From: DASSLY01 sp035689185
GTDB taxonomy: Bacteria > Actinomycetota > Actinomycetes > Actinomycetales > Dermatophilaceae
Direction: 5' to 3'
Assembly: GCA_035689185.1 (NCBI GenBank)
Contig: DASSLY010000075.1
Span: forward strand, 1-21,873
DNA: 21,873 nucleotides
The notes beneath the pieces were generated by a model. It was not told the DNA's origin and searched no databases. It worked only from the letters and a program-made list of their open reading frames with translations. Below are positions 6,581-13,766 of the stretch, piece by piece. Position 1 is the first letter of the stretch. The number at the start of each line of letters is the position of its first letter. The position numbers and the translations under genes were made by a program.

Positions 6581-7448
6581 CACCCGCCCCGCGCTCACCG
6601 CGTCGCAGCAGGAGCAGCAGCTGCGTGGGTTGGACGCCCTGGAAACCGCGTCGACGTCCACCAGGACGCCGGGCGCACTATGGGCCTGGACGTGGCCGAA
6701 GCTGGCCGCGGTCGCGCTCGCCGTGCTCGTCTGGCAGGTCGTGGTCTGGAGCGGCTGGAAGCCTTCCTACGTGCTGCCGGGCCCGGTCCCCACGCTGCGG
6801 ACCCTGCTGGACAGCCTGGGCACCGGCACCTTCTGGCAGGCCACCGGCATCACCCTGGCCCGAGGGGTCGTCGGGTTCGCCGTCTCGGCGGTGGTCGGAC
6901 TGGTCCTCGGGGTTGCGGTCGCCCAGTCCCAGTTCCTGCGGGCGGCGATCGGATCGCTGATCACCGGTCTGCAGACGATGCCCTCCATCGCCTGGTTCCC
7001 CCTGGCCATCCTGCTGTTCCAGCTGTCCGAGCAGGCGATCCTTTTCGTGATCCTCATCGGCGCGGTGCCCTCGATCGCCAACGGCGTCATCGGCGGGGTG
7101 GACTATGTCCCGCCGCTGCTGGTCCGGGCCGGCCGCAACATCGGTGCCAACGGGCTGGCGCTGTACCGGCACGTGATCCTGCCGGCCGCGCTGCCGAGCA
7201 TCGTCTCCGGCTTGAAGCAGGGCTGGGCCTTCGCCTGGCGTTCGCTGCTGGCCGGGGAGCTCATCGTCGCCATCGCCTACCGGCCGAGCCTGGGGCAGTT
7301 CCTGACCCAGAGCCGGGAGCTGGGCGAGCCCACGTACATGATCGCCCTGATGATCGCCATCCTGGTCATCGGCATCATGGTGGACGCGGTATTCGCCTCG
7401 TTCGACAACAGCATCCGACGAAACCGCGGGGTGTCGGGCAACCGTTAG
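6570..7448 (+). CDS. ABC importer permease (SsuC/TauC-like)
   Basis: Membrane subunit forming the translocation path; presumably a homodimer, since only one permease gene is present. The 292-residue product has a soluble N-terminus of about 40 residues, then about six hydrophobic helices starting near PKLAAVALAVLVWQVVVW. The coupling-helix (EAA-type) region reads GRNIGANGLALYRHVILPAALP, where it contacts the ATPase. TMPSIAWFPLAILLF is characteristic of the sulfonate/nitrate permease group. ATG 6570 is chosen because GAGGAGG at 6554-6560 lies nine bases upstream; it overlaps the end of the ATPase gene by eleven bases. A TTG three codons earlier sits too close to that site. Confidence 0.92.
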   Translation: MALDTRPALTASQQEQQLRGLDALETASTSTRTPGALWAWTWPKLAAVALAVLVWQVVVWSGWKPSYVLPGPVPTLRTLLDSLGTGTFWQATGITLARGVVGFAVSAVVGLVLGVAVAQSQFLRAAIGSLITGLQTMPSIAWFPLAILLFQLSEQAILFVILIGAVPSIANGVIGGVDYVPPLLVRAGRNIGANGLALYRHVILPAALPSIVSGLKQGWAFAWRSLLAGELIVAIAYRPSLGQFLTQSRELGEPTYMIALMIAILVIGIMVDAVFASFDNSIRRNRGVSGNR

Positions 7449-7482
7449 CCCCGCCATGAGCCCCTGGCCCGTCGAGATGGTC

Positions 7483-7494
7483 CACAATGCGGGC
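7483..7494 (+). promoter_or_regulatory. -10 element giving a possible leaderless start for the Rrf2 gene
   Basis: CACAAT (7483-7488) precedes the GTG at 7495 by six bases, the spacing at which transcription would begin on the start codon itself. There is no ribosome site before this GTG. No clear -35 is seen. It would let the regulator be expressed separately from the importer genes. Confidence 0.4.
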
Positions 7495-7959
7495 GTGGAC
7501 ATCTCGGCCAAGACCGACTACGCCGTCCGGGCGCTGCTCTCCCTGGCCGAAGCCGCCAGCGAGGGCGGCGCCCCGGTGTCGGTGGACGCCCTGGCCCAGC
7601 GGCAGCAGCTGCCGCGCAAGTTCCTCGAGGCGATCCTGGGCGACCTACGCCGAGCGCACATCGTCCTCAGCCGGCGGGGCTCGGCCGGCGGTTACAGCCT
7701 GGCCCGACCGGCCCGCGAGATCTCGCTAGGCGAGGTGTTTCGCGCAGTGGACGGCCCGCTAGCGGAGGTGCGGGGGTTACGGCCGCACGAGACGGCATAC
7801 ACCGGCGCCGCCGAGCACCTGCCCGTGGTCTGGGTGGCGGTGCGCGCCAGCCTGCGGCGGGTGCTCGACGAGACCAGCCTCGAGCAGGTGCGCAGCGGCA
7901 AGCTGCCGCGCCACGTCTCGGCGCTTGCGGCGCGGCCGGAGGCCTGGGAGAGCCGTTGA
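7495..7959 (+). CDS. Rrf2-family transcriptional regulator lacking cysteines
   Basis: DNA-binding regulator of the Rrf2 family, which includes IscR, NsrR and the sulfur regulator CymR. The 154-residue product begins DISAKTDYAVRALLSLA, the classic Rrf2 recognition-domain start. The winged helix follows, with the wing RRGSAGGYSLARP (60-72), then a dimerisation helix around PVVWVAVRASLRRVLD. It contains no cysteine at all, so it cannot carry the Cys-ligated Fe-S cluster of IscR or NsrR and resembles the CymR type. GTG 7495 is preferred to the upstream ATG at 7456 because the fold starts there and a -10 element lies six bases before it. It follows the permease by 46 bases and likely controls the importer through the dyad at 4589-4609. 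Confidence 0.88.
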   Translation: MDISAKTDYAVRALLSLAEAASEGGAPVSVDALAQRQQLPRKFLEAILGDLRRAHIVLSRRGSAGGYSLARPAREISLGEVFRAVDGPLAEVRGLRPHETAYTGAAEHLPVVWVAVRASLRRVLDETSLEQVRSGKLPRHVSALAARPEAWESR

Positions 7960-8737
7960 ACCACCCCCCGGGTTCGTATGACGCGCTGCTCGCCTGGGCG
8001 CTGGCGGCGCCGATGTCGGGCTGGGACTTCGACCCGGTCGCCGGCCGTATCCTCGAGAAGCCTCCGCCGTGGGACTACCCGGCCCTGGCCAGGACTTTGG
8101 TGCGAGCCGGCGGCGGCCCGGTCTTGGACCTCGGCACCGGAGGTGGTGAGGTGCTGGCCGGCCTGGCGCCGCTGCCCGACCGGTCAGCCGCTACGGAAGC
8201 ATGGACCCCAAACCTGCCGGTGGCCCGGGCCCGACTGGCCCCACTCGGCATACGCGTCTACCCCACCGGAGACGACCTCGCCCTGCCGTTCCCCGCAAAC
8301 ACCTTCGCGGTTGTCCTGGCGCGGCACGAGCGCTACGACCCGGTCGAGGTTCGTCGTGTCCTCCGCCCCGGCGGTGCCTTCCTGACCCAACAGGTGTCCT
8401 CACGTGACGGACTGGTCCTGCGCGCAGCCCTCGGCACCACGCCCCGGCAGGTGCCGGGCGGGGTGGAGCTTGGTCCGTTGGTCCAGGCGGTGACCGACGC
8501 CGGGCTCGTGGTTGCGCGGCAGGGAGGTTCATGACGGTCGTCGCCGCTTCACCGACGTAGGGGCACTCGTGTGGTACGCCCGCCGGGTCCCCTGGCAGCT
8601 GCCCGGGTTCGACCCCGCGCGCAGCGAGCCGGCTGCGCGCGCTGCATACCAGGATGGTGGCCGGCGAACCGTTCGTCGACGACGCGCCGCGGTTGCTCAT
8701 CATGGCCCGCGGGCCGCCTGACTGCGGCGGTTCGTGA
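7956..8737 (+). pseudogene. SAM-dependent methyltransferase broken by two frameshifts
   Basis: Class I methyltransferase remnant. The first frame (TTG 7956, overlapping the Rrf2 stop by four bases) gives SAM-binding motif I VLDLGTGGGEVL (56-67) and later LPFPANTFAVVLARHER and VRRVLRPGGAFLTQQV, stopping at 8534. The family's C-terminus then continues in the next frame as FTDVGALVWYARRVPWQLPGFDP (from 8548) and in the third frame as LRALHTRMVAGEPFVDDAPRLLIMARG (from 8633), ending at TGA 8735. Removing one G near 8518 and one C near 8629-8630 restores a single frame of about 258 codons. This is either gene decay or sequencing error in GG/CC runs. If translated, the first frame alone would give 192 residues without the substrate-side C-terminus. 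Confidence 0.8.
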
Positions 8738-8760
8738 CCGGACCCCATGTCTGGCAGAAT
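8734..8760 (+). promoter_or_regulatory. Candidate promoter of the rpsP operon
   Basis: CAGAAT (8755-8760) is a plausible -10 element, with GTGACC (8734-8739) as a weak -35 fifteen bases upstream. It starts inside the tail of the broken methyltransferase and leaves a leader of about 125 bases before rpsP. The leader is C-rich and I see no defined riboswitch in it. Confidence 0.4.
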
Positions 8761-8893
8761 GTCGGCTGCACACGTCCGCCGTGGCCCCTCTCTCCACGGT
8801 GCGTCGCGCCCGGCACGCTTCGTGACCTCGGTGTTCCCCACCCGAGGCTCACGCGCCCACCACCACCACGACGAAACAGGAGTGTCCACGCAC

Positions 8894-9328
8894 GTGGCCG
8901 TCAAGATCCGTTTGAAGCGCCTGGGCAAGATCCGGGCACCGTACTACCGCGTCGTCGTCATGGACTCCCGCACCAAGCGCGACGGCCGGGCGATCGAGGA
9001 GATCGGCAAGTACCACCCGACCGAGGAGCCGTCCCTGATCGACATCGACTCCGAGCGGGCGCAGTACTGGCTCGGGGTCGGCGCGCAGCCCACCGAGCAG
9101 GTGCAGGCGCTGCTGAAGGTGACCGGGGACTGGCAGAAGTTCAAGGGCCTGCCCGGAGCCGAAGGCACGCTGAAGGTGAAGGCGCCCCAGCCGGACAAGC
9201 GGTCGCTCTACGAGGCGGCGATCGCGGCCGCCGGCACCACGCAGGACCCTAAGGACGCCACCGCGAGCCGTCGTCGCCCGGGCAGGGAGGCCCAGCCGGC
9301 GGCTGCGGTCGACGACGCCGAGGCCTGA
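8894..9328 (+). CDS. rpsP: 30S ribosomal protein bS16
   Basis: Small-subunit protein that stabilises the 16S rRNA 5' domain. The 144-residue product starts VAVKIRLKRLGKIRAPYYRVVVMDSRTKRDGRAIEEIG, diagnostic for bS16. After the conserved core (about 1-80) comes an actinobacterial tail ending in an Ala/Asp/Arg-rich, probably disordered stretch (RREAQ-like, AAAVDDAEA). GTG 8894 gives the standard N-terminus. AGGAG at 8878-8882 is eleven bases upstream, slightly far; GTG 8882 would add only four residues. It is first in an rpsP-khpA-rimM-trmD operon, two bases before khpA. Confidence 0.96.
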   Translation: MAVKIRLKRLGKIRAPYYRVVVMDSRTKRDGRAIEEIGKYHPTEEPSLIDIDSERAQYWLGVGAQPTEQVQALLKVTGDWQKFKGLPGAEGTLKVKAPQPDKRSLYEAAIAAAGTTQDPKDATASRRRPGREAQPAAAVDDAEA

Positions 9329-9330
9329 CC

Positions 9331-9573
9331 GTGCTCGAGGAGGCCCTGGAGCACCTGGTCAAGGGCATCGTCGACCATGACGACGAGGTCGAGGTGCGGC
9401 GCAAGAGCGGCCGCCGTGGTGAGGTGCTCGAGGTGCGAGTGCACCCGCAGGACCTGGGTCGGGTCATCGGTCGGTCCGGCCGCACCGCCGCGGCACTGCG
9501 CACCGTGATGGGGGCGCTCTCCGGCGGGCACCAGGTGCGGGTCGACATCGTCGACACCGACCGGGTTCGCTGA
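9331..9573 (+). CDS. khpA: KH-domain RNA-binding protein KhpA (YlqC)
   Basis: Small RNA-binding protein of the KhpA/KhpB system, linked in other bacteria to division, wall growth and sRNA/mRNA binding. The 80-residue product consists of one KH domain. Its GxxG loop is G47-R-S-G50 within LGRVIGRSGRTAAALR. GTG 9331 gives the usual MLEEALEHLVKGIVDH start and lies two bases after the rpsP stop, so translation is probably coupled. The placement between rpsP and rimM is the standard one in Gram-positive bacteria. Confidence 0.95.
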   Translation: MLEEALEHLVKGIVDHDDEVEVRRKSGRRGEVLEVRVHPQDLGRVIGRSGRTAAALRTVMGALSGGHQVRVDIVDTDRVR

Positions 9574-9590
9574 CGCCGGTCGCTGCCGCC

Positions 9591-10142
9591 GTGGGGATCG
9601 TCGTCGCCCGGCTGGGCCGGCCTCACGGCCTGCATGGCGAGGTGACCTGCCAGGTCCACACGGATTCGCCGGGGGAGCGGTTCCGTACTGGGACGCGGTT
9701 CTTGACCGATCCCGCCGAGGCGGGACCGCTGACCCTGCGCAGCGCGCGGCTGCACGGCGTCGTGCGGCTGCTCGCCTTCGACGGGGTGCAGGACCGCACG
9801 GCGGCGGAGCGCCTCCGCGGAGTCCGGCTGCTGCTCGGCGAGATCGCCGGGGAAGCCGGGGAAGCCGACGACGGCCAGGCGGCCGCGGACACCCAGGCGG
9901 CCGCGGAGGGGTGGTACGAGCACCAGCTGGTCGGCCTGCGGGTCGAGCTGACCACCGGTGAGGTGATCGGGCAGGTGAGCGGGCTGGAGCCACGGCCGGC
10001 CCAGGACCTGCTGGAGGTCAGGCTGGTCGGTGGGCGCACGGCATACGTGCCGTTCGTGCACCGGCTGGTCCCGGCCGTGGACGTGGCCGGCGGCCGGGTC
10101 GTGGTGGACCCGCCGCCCGGCCTGCTCGACCTGGACGGCTAA
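9591..10142 (+). CDS. rimM: 16S rRNA processing protein RimM
   Basis: Assembly factor that binds uS19 and helps mature the 30S head. The 183-residue product has the N-terminal barrel (GRPHGLHGEV, about 1-85) and a C-terminal PRC-barrel (about 107-180) containing PAQDLLEV, VPFV and DPPPGLLDL. Residues about 86-106 form an Ala/Asp/Glu/Gln-rich linker longer than the short linker seen in E. coli; it also shows an internal GEAGEA/AAADTQAAA repetition. GTG 9591 starts directly at the conserved IVVARLGRPHG. There is no strong ribosome site, consistent with coupling to khpA 17 bases upstream. Confidence 0.95.
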   Translation: MGIVVARLGRPHGLHGEVTCQVHTDSPGERFRTGTRFLTDPAEAGPLTLRSARLHGVVRLLAFDGVQDRTAAERLRGVRLLLGEIAGEAGEADDGQAAADTQAAAEGWYEHQLVGLRVELTTGEVIGQVSGLEPRPAQDLLEVRLVGGRTAYVPFVHRLVPAVDVAGGRVVVDPPPGLLDLDG

Positions 10143-10145
10143 GAC

Positions 10146-10877
10146 GTGCGGATCGACGTCGTCACGATCTTTCCGGCCTACCTGACCCCGCTTGAGCTGT
10201 CCGTCATCGGCCGCGCACGCGCGGACGGGCTGGTGGACCTGCGCGTCCACGACCTGCGCGACTTCGCCCACGACAGGCACCGCACCGTTGACGACACGCC
10301 GTACGGCGGCGGCGCTGGGATGGTCATGCGGCCCGAGCCATGGGGCGAGGCGCTGGACTTCCTGCTCGCCAGCGGGCCCGGGACGCCGAGGCTGCTGATC
10401 CCCACCCCGAGCGGGGTCCCGTTCAGCCAGGCGCTGGCCCGCGAGCTGGCCGGCGAGCCGTGGCTGGCCTTCGCCTGCGGGCGCTACGAAGGCATCGACG
10501 AGCGGGTGTATGCCGCGGCGGCCGACCTGATGCCCGTGACCCCGGTCTCCCTCGGGGACTACGTGCTCAACGGCGGCGAGGTCGCGGTGCTGGCCGTCGT
10601 CGAGGCCGTGGCGCGGTTGCTTCCCGGCGTGGTCGGCAACGCCGCATCACTTGTCGAGGAGTCCCACGAGGACGGCCTGCTGGAGTACCCGGTCTACACC
10701 AAACCACCGGTCTGGCGCGGGTATGCGGTGCCGGAGGTGCTCCTGTCCGGTCACCACGGCCAGATCGCCCGCTGGCGCAGGGAGCAACGCCTGCGCCGCA
10801 CGGCGGAGCGCCGCCCGGACCTGCTCGCTTCGGTGGACCTCGACGACGAGGACCGGCGCCGGCTCGGCCGGGGCTGA
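10146..10877 (+). CDS. trmD: tRNA (guanine-37-N1)-methyltransferase TrmD
   Basis: Forms m1G37 next to the anticodon and so prevents +1 frameshifting; active as a SPOUT-fold dimer. The 243-residue product starts MRIDVVTIFP and carries DDTPYGGGAGM (49-59), CGRYEGIDERV (111-121) and the knot motif SLGDYVLNGGE (135-145), followed by the C-terminal helical domain. GTG 10146 lies three bases after the rimM stop. It is the last gene of the operon, immediately followed by a strong hairpin terminator. Confidence 0.97.
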   Translation: MRIDVVTIFPAYLTPLELSVIGRARADGLVDLRVHDLRDFAHDRHRTVDDTPYGGGAGMVMRPEPWGEALDFLLASGPGTPRLLIPTPSGVPFSQALARELAGEPWLAFACGRYEGIDERVYAAAADLMPVTPVSLGDYVLNGGEVAVLAVVEAVARLLPGVVGNAASLVEESHEDGLLEYPVYTKPPVWRGYAVPEVLLSGHHGQIARWRREQRLRRTAERRPDLLASVDLDDEDRRRLGRG

Positions 10878-10917
10878 GCCGAGGCGAAGGCCCGCGGTTG
10901 CGGGCCTTCGCCTCGGC
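10878..10917 (+). terminator. Perfect 18-bp hairpin terminator after trmD
   Basis: Bases 10878-10895 are exactly complementary to 10900-10917, leaving the loop GGTT. The stem starts on the base after the trmD stop. There is no U-tract, typical of actinobacterial GC-rich hairpin terminators. It closes the rpsP operon and isolates the cysteine desulfurase gene. Confidence 0.92.
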
Positions 10918-11245
10918 ACCGCTAGCCCGCTTCGCACCGCGCGGTGTCTAGTCTGGTTGCTCGATCCAGGGTCGTGGGATGTCGGGTCCTGATCGCGACC
11001 GCCTCTCGCTCTACCGCTGCCCGGCCGCACCGTACGAGGCCTCGTTCCTCATCCACCGGGGGGGTGCGTCGGCGCGGGGTCCGCGGGCGGGTTCGACGGC
11101 ACTTGGCCGCTTCATGGAAATGGGCGACGGCCGCGCCGGGTCGGGCTCGGGTGGCCTCTACGCCCAGCCTGCTCAGGTTGCGGCCACCGGTCCGGGCCTT
11201 CCACCTGGGCAAGGTGTGCGAGCAGGACGTCTTGAGGAGATGGCT
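10918..11245. other. Long leader region before the cysteine desulfurase gene
   Basis: Between the trmD terminator and the desulfurase start are 328 bases with no gene I can support. The desulfurase frame stays open back to an ATG at 10979, but the extra 89 residues are low-complexity Gly/Ala/Arg-rich and match nothing expected at the N-terminus of the fold. A small CACCT/AGGTG hairpin lies shortly before the ribosome site. No riboswitch or promoter was identified with confidence. Confidence 0.5.
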
Positions 11246-12385
11246 ATGACAGACGAGGTGATCTACCTCGACCACAACGCCACGACCCCTATCGCCCCAC
11301 AGGTGCTCGCGGCGATGCTGCCCTTCCTCACCGAGGAGTTCGCCAACCCCTCCAGCCCGCACGCGCCGGGGCGCCGGGCCGCGCAGGCCGTGACGGTCGC
11401 GCGCGACCAGGTGTCTGCTCTGATCGGGGCCCAATCGGGCGAGGTCGTCTTCACCTCCGGCGGCACCGAGTCGAGCAACCTCGCCCTGCGCGGAGTGGCA
11501 GCAGCAGCGCCAGCCGACCGGCGCCGCATCGTGACCTCCGCCGTCGAGCACCCCGCCACCGTCCAGCCCCTGGCACACCTGGCCGCCAACGGCTGGGACG
11601 TCAGCACCGTCGCCGTCACGAGCGACGGGCACCTGGACCTGCCGGCGTTCCGAGCCGCGCTCAGCACGGACGTCGCGCTGGTGAGCATCATCCTCGCGCA
11701 GAACGAGACCGGCGCACTCATGCCCGTCGCCGACGTCGCCGCCGCAGCCCGGGCCGTCGGCTCGCTCGTACACACCGATGCCGCACAGGCCGTCGGCAAG
11801 GTCCCCGTCGACGTCGACGACCTCGGAGTGGACCTGCTCTCGATCGCCGGGCACAAGCTCTACGCACCCAAGGGCGTCGGAGCCCTGTATGTGCGCACCG
11901 GCACACCGCTGGCCCCGGTGCTGCGCGGCGCCGGGCAGGAGCACGGGCTGCGCCCCGGAACCGAGAACGTCGCCGGGATCGTCGCACTCGGTGCCGCGTG
12001 CGCCCTCGCCCAGCAGGACCTGCGCGAGGAGGCGGCCCGCACAGCGACCTTGCGTGACGAGCTCGGGCAGCGACTGCAGGCCGCGATCCCTGGGCTGCTT
12101 CGCCTGACTCCGCTCCAGGGCGCGCTGCCCAACACCCTGCTGGTCACCTTCCCCGCCGTCGCCGGCTGGGACCTGCTCGAGGCATGCCCGACCGTGGCCA
12201 CCGCGACCGGCTCAGCCTGCCACTCCGGGGTCCACACTCCCTCCAAGGCGGTGCTCGCCATGGGCCTGGACCCGGTCGAGGCCCGAGGGACGGTGCGCCT
12301 GTCCCTGGGGCGCGGCACCACGGGCCAGCACGTCGAGGCCGCGGCGGCAGCGCTGATCGACGCGTTCATCGGCCTGGCCACCTGA
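11246..12385 (+). CDS. Cysteine desulfurase, NifS/IscS family (PLP enzyme)
   Basis: Class V aminotransferase-fold enzyme that takes sulfur from L-cysteine as a persulfide for Fe-S clusters, tRNA thiolation or other sulfur transfer. The 379-residue product shows YLDHNATTP (8-16), SGGTESSNLAL (71-81), H102 in the EHP motif that stacks on PLP, D178 and Q181 (HTDAAQA), the PLP lysine K204 in IAGHKLYAPKGVGALYV, RPGTEN (236-241) and catalytic cysteine C325 in TGSACHSG. Two close ATGs exist; 11246 is chosen because GAGGAG (11234-11239) lies six bases upstream and abuts the earlier one. It stands alone between trmD and rplS with no scaffold, MnmA or Suf partner in the window, so its sulfur acceptor is unknown. 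Possibly an acquired gene. Confidence 0.92.
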   Translation: MTDEVIYLDHNATTPIAPQVLAAMLPFLTEEFANPSSPHAPGRRAAQAVTVARDQVSALIGAQSGEVVFTSGGTESSNLALRGVAAAAPADRRRIVTSAVEHPATVQPLAHLAANGWDVSTVAVTSDGHLDLPAFRAALSTDVALVSIILAQNETGALMPVADVAAAARAVGSLVHTDAAQAVGKVPVDVDDLGVDLLSIAGHKLYAPKGVGALYVRTGTPLAPVLRGAGQEHGLRPGTENVAGIVALGAACALAQQDLREEAARTATLRDELGQRLQAAIPGLLRLTPLQGALPNTLLVTFPAVAGWDLLEACPTVATATGSACHSGVHTPSKAVLAMGLDPVEARGTVRLSLGRGTTGQHVEAAAAALIDAFIGLAT

Positions 12386-12447
12386 ACATGGCCGGTCCGA
12401 CCCCGGCCTCAGACGAAAGTCACAGTCCCGGGGCAGCATTCCCGGCC

Positions 12448-12498
12448 GTGATTGCGGGCCGTGACTCGCCCTTGCGTGCAGCGTGATTTCGGGCCGTG
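12448..12498. repeat. 16-bp direct repeat upstream of rplS
   Basis: GTGATTGCGGGCCGTG (12448-12463) recurs as GTGATTTCGGGCCGTG (12483-12498), one mismatch, with starts 35 bases apart. Both lie in the gap between the desulfurase gene and rplS. They could be binding sites for one regulator or the scar of an insertion. Confidence 0.6.
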
Positions 12499-12545
12499 GC
12501 GAGGGGTGTGGCAGACTTGCCAGGTTGCGTGCTGGCCAGGTCGTG

Positions 12546-12560
12546 CCCCTGCCACAGGGG
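12546..12560 (+). other. Small hairpin in the rplS leader
   Basis: CCCCTG (12546-12551) pairs with CAGGGG (12555-12560) around CCA. An alternative pairs GTGGCAG (12508-12514) with CTGCCAC (12549-12555), which excludes the first. If the transcript starts upstream of 12508 this could act in the L19 leader; no consensus L19 leader is recognised. Confidence 0.3.
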
Positions 12561-12649
12561 GTGAGCGACGCCGGGCCCTCAGGCACGCCGGTTGTCCTCC
12601 AACTCCATCACATCGGTGACCTGTGGCACCGGCGGGAAAGCGACCCACG

Positions 12650-13009
12650 ATGAACAAGCTCGACGACGTCGACAAGGCCAGCCTGCGCGACGACATCCCG
12701 AAGTTCTGGCCCGGTGACACCGTCAAGGTTCACGTCAAGGTCATCGAGGGCACGCGGTCCCGGGTCCAGGTCTTCCAGGGCGTGGTCATCCGCAGGCACG
12801 GGTCCGGCGTCGGCGAGACGTACACCGTCCGCAAGGTGAGCTTCGGCGTCGGAGTCGAGCGGACCTTCCCGGTCCACAGCCCGGTGGTGGAGCAGATCGA
12901 GATCGTCACCCGCGGGGACGTGCGCCGAGCGAAGCTGTACTACCTGCGCGACCTGCGCGGCAAGGCTGCCAAGATCAAGGAGAAGCGCGAGACCGTCCCG
13001 ACGCGCTGA
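12650..13009 (+). CDS. rplS: 50S ribosomal protein bL19
   Basis: Large-subunit protein at the 30S-50S interface. The 119-residue product is the normal length and contains FWPGDTVKVHVKVIEG, RVQVFQGVVIRRHGSGVGETYTVRK-type core sequence and the C-terminal VRRAKLYYLRDLRGKAAKIKEKR signature. ATG 12650 gives the usual MNKLDDVDKASLRDDIP start; GGAAAG at 12635-12640 serves as ribosome site. An in-frame GTG nine codons earlier is rejected because it precedes that site. It is separated from trmD here by the desulfurase gene, whereas the two are often neighbours. Confidence 0.97.
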   Translation: MNKLDDVDKASLRDDIPKFWPGDTVKVHVKVIEGTRSRVQVFQGVVIRRHGSGVGETYTVRKVSFGVGVERTFPVHSPVVEQIEIVTRGDVRRAKLYYLRDLRGKAAKIKEKRETVPTR

Positions 13010-13042
13010 GCTGCCGGCTGTCCTGCGGCACGAGCGGGCGGT

Positions 13043-13048
13043 TAGGGT
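13043..13048 (+). promoter_or_regulatory. -10 element before the first signal peptidase gene
   Basis: TAGGGT fits the actinobacterial TAnnnT pattern and ends nine bases before the ATG at 13058, so the transcript would have almost no leader. No ribosome site precedes that ATG. A -35 was not recognised. It would allow the signal peptidase run to be transcribed apart from rplS. Confidence 0.4.
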
Positions 13049-13057
13049 CGCGGCAGC

Positions 13058-13762
13058 ATGACTGCCGCACCCGATCCCTCGTCTCCGGTCGTCGGTGACC
13101 CGGTTCGGCGGGGCCGGCGGCTGCTGGTTCTGCTCGTCGCGGCGTTGCTGGTGCTGGCGCTGGTCCGGGCGTTCGCGGTGCAGTCCTACGCCATCCCCTC
13201 GGCCTCGATGGAGCCGACGTTGCGCCCGGGCGACCGCATCGTCGTCCTGCGGCCGGGGGTCGCAGCCTCGGTCCAGCGAGGCGACGTGGTGGTGTTCGAC
13301 GGCACCACGGTGTTCGCGGGCCGATCCGATCGGGACGCAGCCTCGGGGGGTATCGTCGGGCGGGTGCTGGGCTCGCTGGCCTCGCTGCTGTCGGTGGACA
13401 CGGGGGAGAGCGACTACGTCAAGCGTGTGATCGGACTACCCGGCGACCATGTGGTGTGCTGCGACCAGGACGGGGCGATGCAGGTCAATGGTGTCACGGT
13501 GAGCGAGCCGTACCTCTTCCCCGGCGACGCCGCCAGCGACGTCCGCTTCGACGTCCTGGTCCCGCCGGGACGGCTGTGGGTCATGGGTGACCACCGGAGC
13601 GAGTCGGCCGACTCCCGAGCCCACCTCGGCGACCCCGGCGGCGGCATGGTCCGCGTCGGCGACCTGGTCGGCCGCGCAATGGCCGTGTACTGGCCGCCGT
13701 CGCGGGTCCAGTCGGTGGGCACCGCGAGCCAGCTGAGCGACATACCGGCAGGGCGGGGATGA
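13058..13762 (+). CDS. lepB: Type I signal peptidase (first copy)
   Basis: Membrane-bound Ser-Lys protease that removes signal peptides on the outer face. The 234-residue product has one N-terminal membrane helix (about 21-40, RLLVLLVAALLVLALVRAF), catalytic Ser50 in IPSASMEPTL, catalytic Lys122 in DYVKRVIGLPGD, and boxes DVVVF, VMGDHRSESADSR and VGRAM. An insert of about 25 residues (DRDAASGGIVGRVLGSLASLL) precedes the lysine box. ATG 13058 follows a -10 element and is 48 bases after rplS. A second paralogue starts four bases after its stop. Confidence 0.94.
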   Translation: MTAAPDPSSPVVGDPVRRGRRLLVLLVAALLVLALVRAFAVQSYAIPSASMEPTLRPGDRIVVLRPGVAASVQRGDVVVFDGTTVFAGRSDRDAASGGIVGRVLGSLASLLSVDTGESDYVKRVIGLPGDHVVCCDQDGAMQVNGVTVSEPYLFPGDAASDVRFDVLVPPGRLWVMGDHRSESADSRAHLGDPGGGMVRVGDLVGRAMAVYWPPSRVQSVGTASQLSDIPAGRG

Positions 13763-13766
13763 GCCG

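Noticed and set aside
8512..8721. Separate 69-residue gene after the methyltransferase
   Set aside because: FTDVGALVWYARRVPWQLPGF is the expected C-terminus of the methyltransferase in a shifted frame, so this is part of the broken gene.
10979..11245. N-terminal extension of the cysteine desulfurase from ATG 10979
   Set aside because: The extra residues are Gly/Ala/Arg-rich filler outside the fold, and a good GAGGAG site lies directly before ATG 11246.
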